Assembly: GCA_036498945.1 (NCBI GenBank)
Contig: DASYEQ010000031.1
Location: 50,048-114,047 of the forward strand
Reading direction: 5' to 3'
Length of the DNA: 64,000 bases
From: JAQGMJ01 sp036498945
GTDB lineage: Bacteria; Pseudomonadota; Gammaproteobacteria; Burkholderiales; JAEUOS01
Positions 42,671-51,939 of the stretch are shown piece by piece. The notes under the pieces were generated by a model. The model searched no databases. It was given only the letters and a program-made list of their open reading frames with translations, and was not told where the DNA came from. Positions within the stretch are counted from its first letter, which is position 1. Each line of letters begins with the position of its first letter. The position numbers and the translations under genes were made by a program.

Positions 42671-45103
42671 ATGAAAAAAATGAAACTCGTGATGGTCGGC
42701 AACGGCATGGCCGGGGTACGCACTCTCGAAGAGTTGCTGAAGATCTCGCCCGATCTTTACGACACCACCGTGTTCGGCGCCGAGCCGCACGCCAACTACA
42801 ACCGCATCCTGCTCTCGCCGGTGCTGGCGGGAGAGATGACGATCAAGGACATCATGCTCAATGATGTCGACTGGTACGCGCAAAACAAGATCCGCCTGCA
42901 CCTGAACAAGAAGGTGGTGCGGATCGACCGTGTCAGGCGCGAGGTGCATGCGGAAGACGGCACGGTCGAACCCTACGACCGACTGCTGCTGGCTACCGGC
43001 TCCAACCCTTTCATCCTGCCGGTGCCGGGCAAGGAACTGCCGGGCGTGATCTCGTATCGCGACATCGCCGATACCGATGCCATGATCGAAGCCGCCAGGA
43101 CCTACAAGCATGCGGTGGTGATCGGCGGCGGCTTGTTGGGCCTGGAAGCGGCCAACGGCTTGAAACTGCGTGGCATGGAAGTCACCGTGGTGCACCTGAT
43201 GCCATGGCTGATGGAGCGCCAACTCGACCGTGTGGCCGCCTGCATGCTGCAAAAGTCGCTGGAAGACAAGGGCCTGAAATTCGCACTGGAAAAGCAGACC
43301 GCGGAACTCGTCAAGGGCGAATCGGGCCGTGTCTGCGCGCTGAAGTTCAAAGACGGCGAAACCATTCCCGCCGACCTGGTGGTGATGGCCGTCGGCATCC
43401 GTCCGAACACGGCGCTGGCCGAGTCCGCCGGCATCTACGTCAACCGCGGCATCGTGGTGAACGACACGATGCAGACCTACGACCCGAAGATTTATGCGGT
43501 AGGCGAGTGCGTGGCGCATCGCGGCACCGCCTACGGCCTGGTGGCGCCGCTGTTCGAGATGGCCAAGGTGTGCGCCAATCACCTGGCGCACATGGGCATC
43601 GGGCTTTACCGGGGCTCGGTAACGTCCACCAAGCTCAAAGTGACGGGCGTCGATTTGTTCTCGGCCGGCGACTTCAACGGCGGCGAAGGCACCGAAGAGA
43701 TTACCCTCAACGATCCCTTCGGCGGCGTCTACAAGAAGCTGGTCCTGCGCGACAACAAGATCATCGGCGGGGTGATGTATGGCGACACCACCGATGGCGC
43801 CTGGTACTTCCAGTTGCTCAAGGACAAGCAGGATGTCCACGACATCCGCGACCACCTGATGTTCGGGCAGAACAACCTCGGCAACACCGGCCACCAGGGA
43901 CAGAACAAGGCGGCGCAAATGGCCGACACCGCGGAAGTGTGCGGCTGCAATGGGGTCTGCAAGGGCGCCATCGTCAAGACAATCAAGGAAAAAGGCCTGT
44001 TCAGCCTGGAAGACGTGCGCAAGCACACCAAGGCTTCCTCTTCCTGCGGTTCCTGCACCGGCCTGGTGGAGCAGATACTGGCTTCCACCATCGGCGGCGC
44101 CTACCAGGCGGCCGACGGCAAGACCAAGCCAATGTGCAACTGCACCGACCACACGCACGAGGAGGCGCGTGCCGCCATTCGTCAGCACAAGCTGCTGGAT
44201 CACGACGCCGTATACGGATTCCTCGAATGGCGCACGCCCAACGGTTGCTCTTCCTGCCGCCCGGCGATCAACTATTACCTGGTGTCCACCTGGCCGCATG
44301 AAGCGAAGGACGACTCGCAATCGCGTTTCATCAATGAGCGCGCCCACGCCAACATCCAGAAGGACGGCACCTACAGCGTGGTGCCGCGCATGTGGGGCGG
44401 TGTCACCACGTCGCACGATTTGCGAAAAATCGCCGATGTGGTGGATAAATACAAAATTCCGACGGTGAAGGTCACCGGCGGCCAGCGCATCGACCTGCTG
44501 GGCGTGAAAAAGGAAGATCTCCCCGGCGTATGGAAGGATCTCGACATGCCTTCCGGCCACGCCTATGGCAAGAGCCTGCGCACGGTGAAGACCTGTGTCG
44601 GTTCCGAGTGGTGCCGTTTCGGCACCCAGGACTCGACGCGCATGGGCATCGAGCTGGAGCACGATCTCTTCGGCATGTGGTCACCGCACAAGGTCAAGCT
44701 GGCCGTCTCCGGGTGCCCGCGCAATTGCGCGGAGTCGGGCATCAAGGATGTCGGTGTGATCGGCGTCGATTCCGGCTGGGAGATCTACGTTGCCGGCAAC
44801 GGCGGCATCAAGACCGAAGTGGCGCAGTTTCTCTGCAAGGTGGCGACGCACGAGGAAGTGCTGGAATATTCCGGCGCCTTCCTGCAACTGTATCGCGAAG
44901 AGGCGCGCTATCTCGACCGCACCATCCACTGGGTGCAGCGCGTCGGCATGGATCATGTGAAAAAGCGCGTGGTCGAGGACGCCGAGAACCGCAAGGCCCT
45001 ATACGCACGCCTGAAGTTCGCGGTGAAGGACTACGCCGACCCCTGGCGCGAACGCGCCGACGGCACCGTGGCCAAGCAGGATTTCGAAGTGCTCGCAGTT
45101 TGA
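42671..45103 (+). CDS. nirB: NAD(P)H-dependent assimilatory nitrite reductase, large subunit
   Basis: Cytosolic siroheme enzyme reducing nitrite to ammonium, 810 residues. The FAD/NAD(P)-binding half opens with VMVGNGMAGVRTLEELL and includes VVIGGGLLGLEAANGL. A BFD [2Fe-2S] domain has C424 in CGCNGVCKG and CGSCTGL. The siroheme/[4Fe-4S] ligands are C642 and its partner in TCVGSEWCRFG, then C682 and C686 in CPRNCAESG. It lies 45 bp after cobA and 21 bp before nirD. Confidence 0.97.
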   Translation: MKKMKLVMVGNGMAGVRTLEELLKISPDLYDTTVFGAEPHANYNRILLSPVLAGEMTIKDIMLNDVDWYAQNKIRLHLNKKVVRIDRVRREVHAEDGTVEPYDRLLLATGSNPFILPVPGKELPGVISYRDIADTDAMIEAARTYKHAVVIGGGLLGLEAANGLKLRGMEVTVVHLMPWLMERQLDRVAACMLQKSLEDKGLKFALEKQTAELVKGESGRVCALKFKDGETIPADLVVMAVGIRPNTALAESAGIYVNRGIVVNDTMQTYDPKIYAVGECVAHRGTAYGLVAPLFEMAKVCANHLAHMGIGLYRGSVTSTKLKVTGVDLFSAGDFNGGEGTEEITLNDPFGGVYKKLVLRDNKIIGGVMYGDTTDGAWYFQLLKDKQDVHDIRDHLMFGQNNLGNTGHQGQNKAAQMADTAEVCGCNGVCKGAIVKTIKEKGLFSLEDVRKHTKASSSCGSCTGLVEQILASTIGGAYQAADGKTKPMCNCTDHTHEEARAAIRQHKLLDHDAVYGFLEWRTPNGCSSCRPAINYYLVSTWPHEAKDDSQSRFINERAHANIQKDGTYSVVPRMWGGVTTSHDLRKIADVVDKYKIPTVKVTGGQRIDLLGVKKEDLPGVWKDLDMPSGHAYGKSLRTVKTCVGSEWCRFGTQDSTRMGIELEHDLFGMWSPHKVKLAVSGCPRNCAESGIKDVGVIGVDSGWEIYVAGNGGIKTEVAQFLCKVATHEEVLEYSGAFLQLYREEARYLDRTIHWVQRVGMDHVKKRVVEDAENRKALYARLKFAVKDYADPWRERADGTVAKQDFEVLAV

Positions 45104-45124
45104 GCATGCCAAAAGGAAAAAGAC

Positions 45125-45466
45125 ATGAGCACTGTTGAACTGGAATCGCCAGCCGTCACCCACATGAAAAAAGTCTGCCTGCTGACCGAGATTCCGCGCC
45201 TGGGCGCGCGCGTGGTGAAGACCGCCGCGCACGGCAACATCGCCGTCTTTCGCAATGCCGAGGACGAGGTGTTCGCGCTGCACGACAAATGCCCGCACAA
45301 GGGCGGGCCGCTGTCGCAAGGCATCGTGCACGGCAAGCGCGTCGCCTGTCCACTGCACAACTGGAACATCGAACTCGCCGACGGCTGCGCGGTGGCGCCG
45401 GACCAAGGTTGCACCCGATCCTTCGCGGTGCAGGTGCAGGACGGCACGGTATACCTGGACGCGTAG
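45125..45466 (+). CDS. nirD: Nitrite reductase small subunit (Rieske-type)
   Basis: A 113-residue Rieske-fold subunit of NirBD. The iron-sulfur motifs are CPHKGGPL and CPLHNW (CxH and CxxH), both complete. It has AAGGAAAAAGAC ahead of the ATG, and its stop is followed by a terminator hairpin. It is the last gene of the cobA-nirB-nirD operon. Confidence 0.95.
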   Translation: MSTVELESPAVTHMKKVCLLTEIPRLGARVVKTAAHGNIAVFRNAEDEVFALHDKCPHKGGPLSQGIVHGKRVACPLHNWNIELADGCAVAPDQGCTRSFAVQVQDGTVYLDA

Positions 45467-45505
45467 AAGGCCGAACTGCTGGCAATGGCGACCCAGGCGA
45501 GGCGC

Positions 45506-45541
45506 AAGGGCGGCTTCCCTAAATGGAAACCGCCCTTTTTA
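45506..45541 (+). terminator. Intrinsic terminator after nirD
   Basis: AAGGGCGGCTTCC (45506-45518) pairs with GGAAACCGCCCTT (45525-45537) around a 6-nt loop with one mismatch, followed by a T run. It lies 40 bp after the nirD stop. The AT-rich stretch after it (45540-45640) has no gene and probably holds the promoter of the next gene. Confidence 0.88.
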
Positions 45542-45747
45542 TTCTTGAGAATTTACTTTAACTACTGAACTTTAAGTGTAATGCCGAGAGCATTGTTATT
45601 CATCGTTAAACGATAATAAGTTATTGATTCATATGAGAAAAATACAACAGAAAATTGGCGTTCGCAAAAGCAGCGGCGTAGACTGGCGATCCGCTGTAAC
45701 GACGGGTCCGGCTTGGGGGAAACAGGCCGGCCTGGTCAGGGGGATGT

Positions 45748-46986
45748 ATGCCGCAAAGGGGATGCTGGACGCATTGGCTGTCGCGCCGCCCATGGTGCAT
45801 GGTTGCGGTTGCATGCGCGCTGCAGGCCGGCGCAGCTTTTGCCGAAACGCCTGCCGTATCTGAAACACATCCGCTGCTGCTGGCCGCGGCCGTCCCGGCC
45901 GCGGGCGATCCGTTCATTCCGCCGTATCGCCGCGGCATTGAGGTGCAGCAGCCGCCCGCCGATGGCGCTGCCATTCTGTTGCGCGCCGCCGCGCCGGTAG
46001 AGTCGATGGCTGAACCGATAGAGACTGTCAGCCAACCGCCGGCCGATGCCCCGGCCGCTGCGCCTGTCGATGCCAAGCCAGTCACGCCCGCCGATGTCAT
46101 GGCGGATTCCCGGCCCGAAGCGGATGCCGGATCCGCGTCGCCGCCACCTGCCGGCAATACCGGCCTGCTTGGCCTGCATTCAGCGATCGAGTTCGGCGTG
46201 ATGGCGGCCAACCGGCAGCCGCTGGAGGCGTCCAACGCCGCCTTCCATGAGCAGGTGCGGCGCATTGCCGGCAACCTGCAGGCGGCGGCACGCGTGCTTT
46301 ATCCCGAGCAGATGAAGCGCCTGGGGGCCTTTGACGTCTACGTCGGCGATGCCGAGAATTGTTCCACCATGTCGAGCGGCACCGGCAAGGTGGCGATCAA
46401 TGCCGGCTTCTCCAAGCGCAACCCGGCCGACGACTGGCTGGCCTTCGTGGTCGCGCGCGAGATGGGACACGTGCTGGCCGGGCATCACGACAACAATTCC
46501 GGTGCCTCGCTGGCAGTCTCGGTGTTGATGAACTTCATCGTGCCCGGCAGCGGCGTGATCAAGAGCGTGATTTCCTTCGCCGGCTCGCAGATTGCCGCCA
46601 ACAGCGGCCACGATCGCCAGCTCAAGGAAGCCGACGAGGTCGCCATGAAGCTGCTGGAGGGGGCCGGCTATACGCGCAAGTCGGTGGCCCTGAACCTGCG
46701 CCTGGCGCCGCTCGCCGCCGATATCGACACCTCCTGGGCAAAAGACTTCCGCGCTTCGGCACTGCACCTCACCGGCGCCCCGCTGGCGCCGGTGGCCGAC
46801 ACCGCGACCGCGGCGGCGGGAGTGGCCGCCACGCTGCAGGATGCCGGCGTGGCGCAAACGGCGGTGCCGCTGGCTGCCCCGCCTGCCAACTGGCGCCCGG
46901 ACGACCTGGCGCGCACCCGCCCCTCCGGGCTGCCCGGGCCGCTGTATGTCGGCGGGTACGCGGTGCCGTCGCGCTACGTCGAATAG
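45748..46986 (+). CDS. M48-like exported protein with an altered zinc motif
   Basis: A 412-residue protein with an N-terminal signal-type hydrophobic segment, a Pro/Ala-rich stretch (about residues 75-150) and an M48-like domain. The zinc motif reads R237-E-M-G-H241 where HExxH is expected: the first His is Arg, while the Glu and second His remain, as does the EAD of the third-ligand helix (E294-A-D296). Such a site should bind zinc poorly, so this may be a pseudo-peptidase. ISFAGSQIAANSGHDRQ is typical of M48C. The start at 45748 follows GGGGGATGT. Alternatively the motif may tolerate the change. Confidence 0.75.
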   Translation: MPQRGCWTHWLSRRPWCMVAVACALQAGAAFAETPAVSETHPLLLAAAVPAAGDPFIPPYRRGIEVQQPPADGAAILLRAAAPVESMAEPIETVSQPPADAPAAAPVDAKPVTPADVMADSRPEADAGSASPPPAGNTGLLGLHSAIEFGVMAANRQPLEASNAAFHEQVRRIAGNLQAAARVLYPEQMKRLGAFDVYVGDAENCSTMSSGTGKVAINAGFSKRNPADDWLAFVVAREMGHVLAGHHDNNSGASLAVSVLMNFIVPGSGVIKSVISFAGSQIAANSGHDRQLKEADEVAMKLLEGAGYTRKSVALNLRLAPLAADIDTSWAKDFRASALHLTGAPLAPVADTATAAAGVAATLQDAGVAQTAVPLAAPPANWRPDDLARTRPSGLPGPLYVGGYAVPSRYVE

Positions 46987-46999
46987 CGCCGCGGCGCAT

Positions 47000-47030
47000 A
47001 AAAAAGCGGCGCCTGGGCGCCGCTTTTTTT
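47000..47030. terminator. Bidirectional intrinsic terminator
   Basis: GCGGCGCC-TG-GGCGCCGC (47006-47023) flanked by A and T runs. It lies between the convergent M48-like and alpha/beta-hydrolase genes and can serve both. Confidence 0.9.
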
Positions 47031-47070
47031 CGGCATGTCTAGGCGAACTTTCGCGCGTCGGGTGCTGGCC

Positions 47071-47949
47071 CTAGAGACTCATGAACATCATTTCCAGCAG
47101 CGCGCGCACCAGCGGGCTGTCGCGGTTGCCGAAGTCGGTGCAGACGGTGAAGTGGTTGAAGCCTGGCATGCTCACGTCACCCATGAACACGTTTTTCCAC
47201 TGCGAGCCGATGAGGGCGCTCTGGCGCTTGAATTCCGCGCTTTCGTCGCCGCCGACGGCGGTCAGCAGCGACGCATGGGTGGCGGGCGGCAGGAAGGCTG
47301 GGCTCATGGACAGGGCGCGCTTGGCGTCCAGCGCCAGGTCATCACGGATGAACGGCGCGTGGCGTACCGGCTCCAGGTCGTGCAGGCCGCTCACCGAGAG
47401 CGCGCCGCGCACCACTTCCGCGGGCAGCGCGCCGTGCCAGCGCGGCCATTGCGCCGCCAGCAGCATTGCCGCCAGGTGGCCGCCGGCGGAGTGGCCGGTG
47501 GCGTAGATGTGATGCGGGTTGGCGCCGTAGTGGCCGGCGTGCAGGTAGCACCAGGTCACCGCCATCAGCACGTCGCGCACCAGGTCTTCCAGCGTCACCT
47601 TGGAGATCAGGCGGTAATTGATCACCGCCACCGCCGCGCCCGCATGGGTGAAGGAGGGGGCGACGTAGGAGAAGTCGGACTTGTCCAGCGCCCGCCAGTA
47701 GCCGCCGTGGATGAACACCAGCAGCGGCACGTCGCTGCGGGCGTTTTGCTGCACCGGGAAGAAGTCCAGCGTCTGCCCGGGGGCATCGCCATAAGGGATG
47801 TCGAGAAAGCCCGGCTCGGAAAGGCGTACGCGCTTCGAACTCTCGGCCCAATGCGCGATGTGCCCGGCGAAGGCCGGCACCGCCAGTCGCGGGTTGTACT
47901 GGGCGTCGAGATCGTCCTGGCCGATGCCGCCTGCTTGTTTTTCGTCCAT
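47071..47949 (-). CDS. Alpha/beta hydrolase (esterase/KynB-like lipase family)
   Basis: A 292-residue alpha/beta hydrolase. The oxyanion motif HGGYW and the nucleophile elbow GHSAGG are intact; a late FNHFTV supplies the His. It resembles carboxylesterase/kynurenine-formamidase-type enzymes. There is no signal peptide. It is downstream of the response regulator (56-bp gap) and converges on the M48-like gene. The substrate is unknown. Confidence 0.85.
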   Translation of the reverse strand: MDEKQAGGIGQDDLDAQYNPRLAVPAFAGHIAHWAESSKRVRLSEPGFLDIPYGDAPGQTLDFFPVQQNARSDVPLLVFIHGGYWRALDKSDFSYVAPSFTHAGAAVAVINYRLISKVTLEDLVRDVLMAVTWCYLHAGHYGANPHHIYATGHSAGGHLAAMLLAAQWPRWHGALPAEVVRGALSVSGLHDLEPVRHAPFIRDDLALDAKRALSMSPAFLPPATHASLLTAVGGDESAEFKRQSALIGSQWKNVFMGDVSMPGFNHFTVCTDFGNRDSPLVRALLEMMFMSL

Positions 47950-48005
47950 GTCTGGCGTGCCTTTCTTCGCGCGTGCGATTGAAGCGGACCGGAATGGCGT
48001 GCCGG

Positions 48006-48827
48006 TCAGCCGGTAGGCCCGACTCCGGCCGGCTTGTCCGCGTAGGGCTTCAGGCCCAGGGTTTTGACGATGGTGTCGACCAGGGTCTGCTTCTTGTAGG
48101 GCTTGGAAACGTAGGCGTTGGCACCCAGCGACAGGCCCTTGAACACGTCCTGCTGCGAAGCCAGGGCGGTGAGCATGATTACCGGCACGTGCTTGAGCTT
48201 TGGGTGCTGGCGCATGCGCGCCAGAATGTCGAAACCGTTGGTGCCGGGCAGTTCGATGTCCAGCAGCATGCAGTCGGGCAGCGGCTGCTTGTTCAGTTCG
48301 CCCACGATCTCTTCGCGGGTGGCGGCATGGCGCTGCCTGAAGCCCGCCTTCATGATGATGTTCTGCGCGAACCGGGCCTGGATCTCGTCGTCCTCGATGA
48401 TCAGCACGGTGATGTCGGTCCACGACTTGCCCAGCGAAGTCTGCGGCGCATTGCCGGAAAGCTGCAGGAAGGAGCCGGTCTTGGTGAGGATGTCGTGGCC
48501 GTCGGTGGCTTCCAGGCCGAGGCGGCTCTTGTCCGCGTCCGAGAGCGTCGGTACCTCCGCTGCCGGCGTGTTGAAATGCATGGTGAAGTCGAGATCGTCG
48601 CGGTCGGTCGAAGTGCGCGAGGCGATCAGGCCGGCTGCGACCAGGCGCTCCAGCACGGTCTTCAGGTCGGCTTCCGGCATGCGGATGGCACGCTTTTTCA
48701 CCAGGTCGAAATGGGTGTCCCCGGAAACCAGGGCCAGCACCCGCACCAGGTCCGGGGCGATTTGCCCGGCCTGGCCGCGCATGGCGCGCTCTCCCAGTTC
48801 TGTGCGGTTATAGATGATGTCGGGCAT
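48006..48827 (-). CDS. Response regulator with N-terminal winged-helix-like domain
   Basis: A 273-residue protein with reversed order: residues 1 to about 115 resemble a winged-helix/MarR-like region (LVRVLALVSGDTHFDLVKK; LERLVAAGLIASRTS), and residues about 138-260 form a receiver domain. The receiver has IIEDDE, the acceptor Asp in MLLDIELPG, a switch Thr in MLTALAS, and the Lys in SKPYK. Most response regulators have the receiver first. No kinase adjoins. Whether the N-terminal region binds DNA is inferred. Confidence 0.8.
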   Translation of the reverse strand: MPDIIYNRTELGERAMRGQAGQIAPDLVRVLALVSGDTHFDLVKKRAIRMPEADLKTVLERLVAAGLIASRTSTDRDDLDFTMHFNTPAAEVPTLSDADKSRLGLEATDGHDILTKTGSFLQLSGNAPQTSLGKSWTDITVLIIEDDEIQARFAQNIIMKAGFRQRHAATREEIVGELNKQPLPDCMLLDIELPGTNGFDILARMRQHPKLKHVPVIMLTALASQQDVFKGLSLGANAYVSKPYKKQTLVDTIVKTLGLKPYADKPAGVGPTG

Positions 48828-48874
48828 AAAGCGTCGGAAACGGTCGCGAAATCCGCTTGCGGAATGATTATGCG

Positions 48875-49276
48875 TCAGAACCGGGGGATGAAGGCTTCAT
48901 CCACCGGCACCCGGTAGCCGTTGGCAAGGCGGTTGGTCTTGTTGGCCAGCGCCGCCACCGCCAGCACTTCGGCCAGCATGGCGTCGCTCATGCCCTGCTT
49001 GCGCGCCGAGGCGGTATGCGAATAGGTGCAATATTCGCAGCCGTTGGTGGCGGAGACGGCGACGTAGATCATCTCCTTCACCAGCGGATCAAGCGTGCCT
49101 GCCGCCATCACGGACTTTACCTCTTCCCAGGTACGCGCAAGCGTCGCCGGGTCGTGCGCCAGCACTTTCCAGAAATTGTTGACGGCGGCCACCTTGCGGG
49201 TGGACATGATGTCGTCGTAGACCGCCTTCACCGCCGGCGAGGCGTCGTCATATTCGACCGGTTTGACCAGGGACAC
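48875..49276 (-). CDS. Carboxymuconolactone decarboxylase/AhpD-family protein
   Basis: A 133-residue protein of the CMD/AhpD-like family. The redox motif NGCEYCTYSHT (CxxC with His) fits peroxidase-related members more than true carboxymuconolactone decarboxylases. It is probably a cytosolic thiol-dependent peroxide-reducing or electron-transfer protein. It is followed (leftward) after 47 bp by the response regulator. Confidence 0.87.
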   Translation of the reverse strand: MSLVKPVEYDDASPAVKAVYDDIMSTRKVAAVNNFWKVLAHDPATLARTWEEVKSVMAAGTLDPLVKEMIYVAVSATNGCEYCTYSHTASARKQGMSDAMLAEVLAVAALANKTNRLANGYRVPVDEAFIPRF

Positions 49277-49289
49277 TCGCGCTCTCCTG

Positions 49290-50060
49290 CTAGCCTTGGG
49301 CCGGCGCCGCGCCGTCGCCCTTGAGCAGGGCCGCCTTGCGGTCGAGCAGGCGGGCGAAATTCTCCAGCGACACCAGGTGCAGGTAGATGCGGCCCATCAC
49401 GCCCTTGCGGATCAGGTTCTTGTGCTGCCCGGCATTAAGAAACTCCAGCTTGTTCTCCGCCACCCGGTACATGCCGTTCAACTGCATGCTGCCGCCGGCA
49501 TTCAGGTTCGCCTGCATGGAAAAAGGCTCCAGCAGGCCGTAGTCGTGGAGGATGCTGCACATCTCGCGCGTGCGCTCGAGGTCTGCTTCGTATTCTTGCA
49601 GCAGTTTTTCGATGGTGGCCCAGTGCGGCAGCGGCTTGGCCTCGCCGTCGAACATTGCCTCGCCCTCGTCGCCGCTCTCGACGATGCGGTCTTTTTCCAC
49701 GCAGATCAGGCGCTCGCTTTGCTCCACCCCGCCCATGGTGACGCGGGTCATGCAAAACGGATAGCGTCGCACGTAGGCCGGCACGTAGGTATCGGGCGCC
49801 CAGCCGTCGTTGCGGGCGAACAGGTTTTCGCGGTCGGTCAGGCCCAGTACGGCCACCGGGGCGAAGGTCTTGCCCTCGTCGCCGGAGGAAAACACCAGCG
49901 GATAATCGCGGCACGTGGCGCTGAATTCGGAAAAACTGACCGGAATGGCGTTGAGCCGGCGCGTGAACTCCGGCAGCGCGCCCGGCGCGGTCAGCCTGAC
50001 GCGCTGGTTGCGCAAAAAGGGCGCGATGGCTTCGTAGCCGAACGGCGGGCTGATCTGCAT
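49290..50060 (-). CDS. SapC-family protein
   Basis: A 256-residue protein resembling the SapC family (first described as a Campylobacter S-layer-associated protein; its molecular role is not settled). Recognisable blocks are PVSFSEFSATCRDYPLVFSS and AVLGLTDRENLF, then RRYPF. It starts at ATG (50060); the frame continues up to a TTG at 50069. It is cytosolic by sequence, with no signal peptide. It precedes the AhpD-like gene by 13 bp, so both may form an operon. Confidence 0.75.
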   Translation of the reverse strand: MQISPPFGYEAIAPFLRNQRVRLTAPGALPEFTRRLNAIPVSFSEFSATCRDYPLVFSSGDEGKTFAPVAVLGLTDRENLFARNDGWAPDTYVPAYVRRYPFCMTRVTMGGVEQSERLICVEKDRIVESGDEGEAMFDGEAKPLPHWATIEKLLQEYEADLERTREMCSILHDYGLLEPFSMQANLNAGGSMQLNGMYRVAENKLEFLNAGQHKNLIRKGVMGRIYLHLVSLENFARLLDRKAALLKGDGAAPAQG

Positions 50061-50161
50061 GAGCGGCAAATTCCGGTTTTGGTGTCCTATTTTAGCGGCT
50101 AATCATGCCGCGTGCGGCCGGCGTTGCACCGGGCTCGGGGCGATTGCGACGCTCGCGGGTA

Positions 50162-51136
50162 TCAGCGCGGCCCAGGCGCTGCCGGCGCGTGTCCGCGCAG
50201 GCGTTCCCACAGGCGCTCGACGGCGCGCGATTGCTGGGTCAGCAGGCCCCCGCCATAGTCGCGGCCGGCGAGCTGGTCGCGGATGCCGGTGGGCACGACA
50301 CCGCGGTCGAAAACAGCGCTGCGAAACAGCATGTCCCACCACGGCAGCATGACGCCAAAGTTGACGCCGCGATGCGCGCCCTCGTGGCCCAGGCCGATGG
50401 CGTGATGGGTGCGATGGAACAGCGGATCGACCAGGAGGCGCTTGGCCGGCCCGTAGCCGAAGCGCACATTGGCGTGCGCCAGACTTTCGATCAGGCGCCC
50501 GGCGAATACCAGCCAGATGAACTGGCTGCCGGGCGTACCGATCAGGCGTGCGGCCAGGGCGATGATCAGGGCGCCCAGCAGGTCGTCGAGAAAATGGTTG
50601 CGGCTTTCGGTCCACACCGTCATCGCGCGCTGGCTGTGATGCACGGCGTGCAGCTCCCACCACCAGTGAAAGCGATGCTGGGAGCGATGCACCCAGTAGC
50701 CGAGGAGATCGAATAGCAGCAGGTAGACGAGGAATTCCGCCAGCGGATGCGCCGCCAGCCAGGGCGACAGGGTATCGACGGTGATGCGCGGTACGCCGAA
50801 CTGGTGGCACAGGCGTTCGATCAGGCCCTCCAGCGGGAAGGTGAGGGCGAAGGTGGCCAGGGGCAGCAGACCCAGGCGGTTGATCAGGGTGTAGGCGAAA
50901 TCAGTCCATACCGCCGTGCGGGATTGACCTCGCTCGGCCGGCAGCAGGCGTTGCAGCGGCAGCGCCAGCACGCACAGGAGCGCGATTTCCAGCACACCCA
51001 GGAGCAGGGTCTCGGTGCCGGTGTAGGCCTCGTCCCAGTAGTCCATCAGTCCGAGCTCGAACAGCGCCGGCTGCACCAGCGTGCCGAAGGCCCAGGCAAA
51101 GGCGGCGTCGAAATGGCTGTCGAAGAATTCGAGCAT
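50162..51136 (-). CDS. Sterol desaturase/fatty acid hydroxylase-superfamily membrane protein
   Basis: A 324-residue membrane protein with about four to five helices. The histidine clusters for a di-iron site are visible: HRSQHRFHWWWELHAVHHSQRAM and later FHRTHHAIGLGHEGAHRGVNFG. These fit the fatty-acid hydroxylase superfamily. It may act on sterol-like, hopanoid or carotenoid substrates or on fatty acids; context does not decide. Confidence 0.88.
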   Translation of the reverse strand: MLEFFDSHFDAAFAWAFGTLVQPALFELGLMDYWDEAYTGTETLLLGVLEIALLCVLALPLQRLLPAERGQSRTAVWTDFAYTLINRLGLLPLATFALTFPLEGLIERLCHQFGVPRITVDTLSPWLAAHPLAEFLVYLLLFDLLGYWVHRSQHRFHWWWELHAVHHSQRAMTVWTESRNHFLDDLLGALIIALAARLIGTPGSQFIWLVFAGRLIESLAHANVRFGYGPAKRLLVDPLFHRTHHAIGLGHEGAHRGVNFGVMLPWWDMLFRSAVFDRGVVPTGIRDQLAGRDYGGGLLTQQSRAVERLWERLRGHAPAAPGPR

Positions 51137-51162
51137 CGGGCAATTCTAGCCCGGCGCGGGTC

Positions 51163-51939
51163 TCAATAGCCGGTATCCGGCACCAGGCCGAAGCACAGGC
51201 CGCGCTTTTTCAGGCCGGCGATCAACGGGTCGAGCATGGGGGCGAAGGGATCCTTGCGCGAGCGGATGCCGGTGTGCATCATCAGCACGTCGCCGTCCTT
51301 GATGTTCTTCAAAGCGCGCGCCAGCAGGGCGGGGTTGGGATAGCCCTCCGAAGGCAGTTCGTCGCCGAGAAAACCGGCGGGGCTCCAGCCGACGTGGGCA
51401 TAACCGCAGGCCCGCGCCCACTTGCGCGTGTTGGGGGTGACGTAGCCGCCGGGCGCGCGCCACAGCGGTGCGAGGCTGGCGCCGGTGAGTTCGTGGAAGC
51501 GGGTTCTCACCGCATCGAGCTCGGCGCACACCTGGTCCGCCTGCCAGACCTGCGCGCGCCCGGCCTGCTTGCCGAATTGCGGGCGCGCACGCACGCCGCT
51601 TCCGGTGTCGCCGGCCCTGAAATAGACGTGGTCGTAGGTATGGCTGCCGAAATGATGGCCTTCGGCAGCGCGTGCCTTCCAGTAACCGGCCCAGCCCGGG
51701 CCGAGCGAGTAGTCGCCCTTCACGGTCGGCTCGTTGGCGAGGAAAAACGTCGCCTTGACCTGGTATTTGCCGAGGGTGGCGGCAATCAAGTCGGCTTGCG
51801 ACATGCTGCCGGTATCAATCGTCAGGTACACCGTGCCCTTGCACGCGCCTTCAGCCGCATGCGGCGCCTGCGCCGCCGCCGGCAGGGCCAGCAGCAGGCC
51901 CAGGAATATCGTTGGCCTATTGGCGCGGCGCGTGGTCAT
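51163..51939 (-). CDS. Exported polysaccharide deacetylase (NodB domain)
   Basis: A protein of about 258 residues (263 if started at 51954) with an N-terminal signal-like segment, then a NodB domain. The motif usually read TFDDG is TIDTGS here: the base Asp is kept and the metal-ligand Asp is Thr. The HxxxH motif HTYDH and the RAPGGY motif are present. The change may alter metal binding, or may mark a subfamily. It overlaps the upstream beta-propeller gene by about 23 to 38 bp, so the two are coupled. Confidence 0.8.
   Translation of the reverse strand: MTTRRANRPTIFLGLLLALPAAAQAPHAAEGACKGTVYLTIDTGSMSQADLIAATLGKYQVKATFFLANEPTVKGDYSLGPGWAGYWKARAAEGHHFGSHTYDHVYFRAGDTGSGVRARPQFGKQAGRAQVWQADQVCAELDAVRTRFHELTGASLAPLWRAPGGYVTPNTRKWARACGYAHVGWSPAGFLGDELPSEGYPNPALLARALKNIKDGDVLMMHTGIRSRKDPFAPMLDPLIAGLKKRGLCFGLVPDTGY

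Noticed and set aside
41669..44662. A 997-codon leftward ORF antisense to cobA and nirB
   Set aside because: Shadow of genes with all metal-binding motifs intact on the other strand.
47950..48423. Extension of the alpha/beta-hydrolase ORF to 48423
   Set aside because: The extension overlaps the response regulator in another frame; the hydrolase begins at MDEKQAGG (47949).
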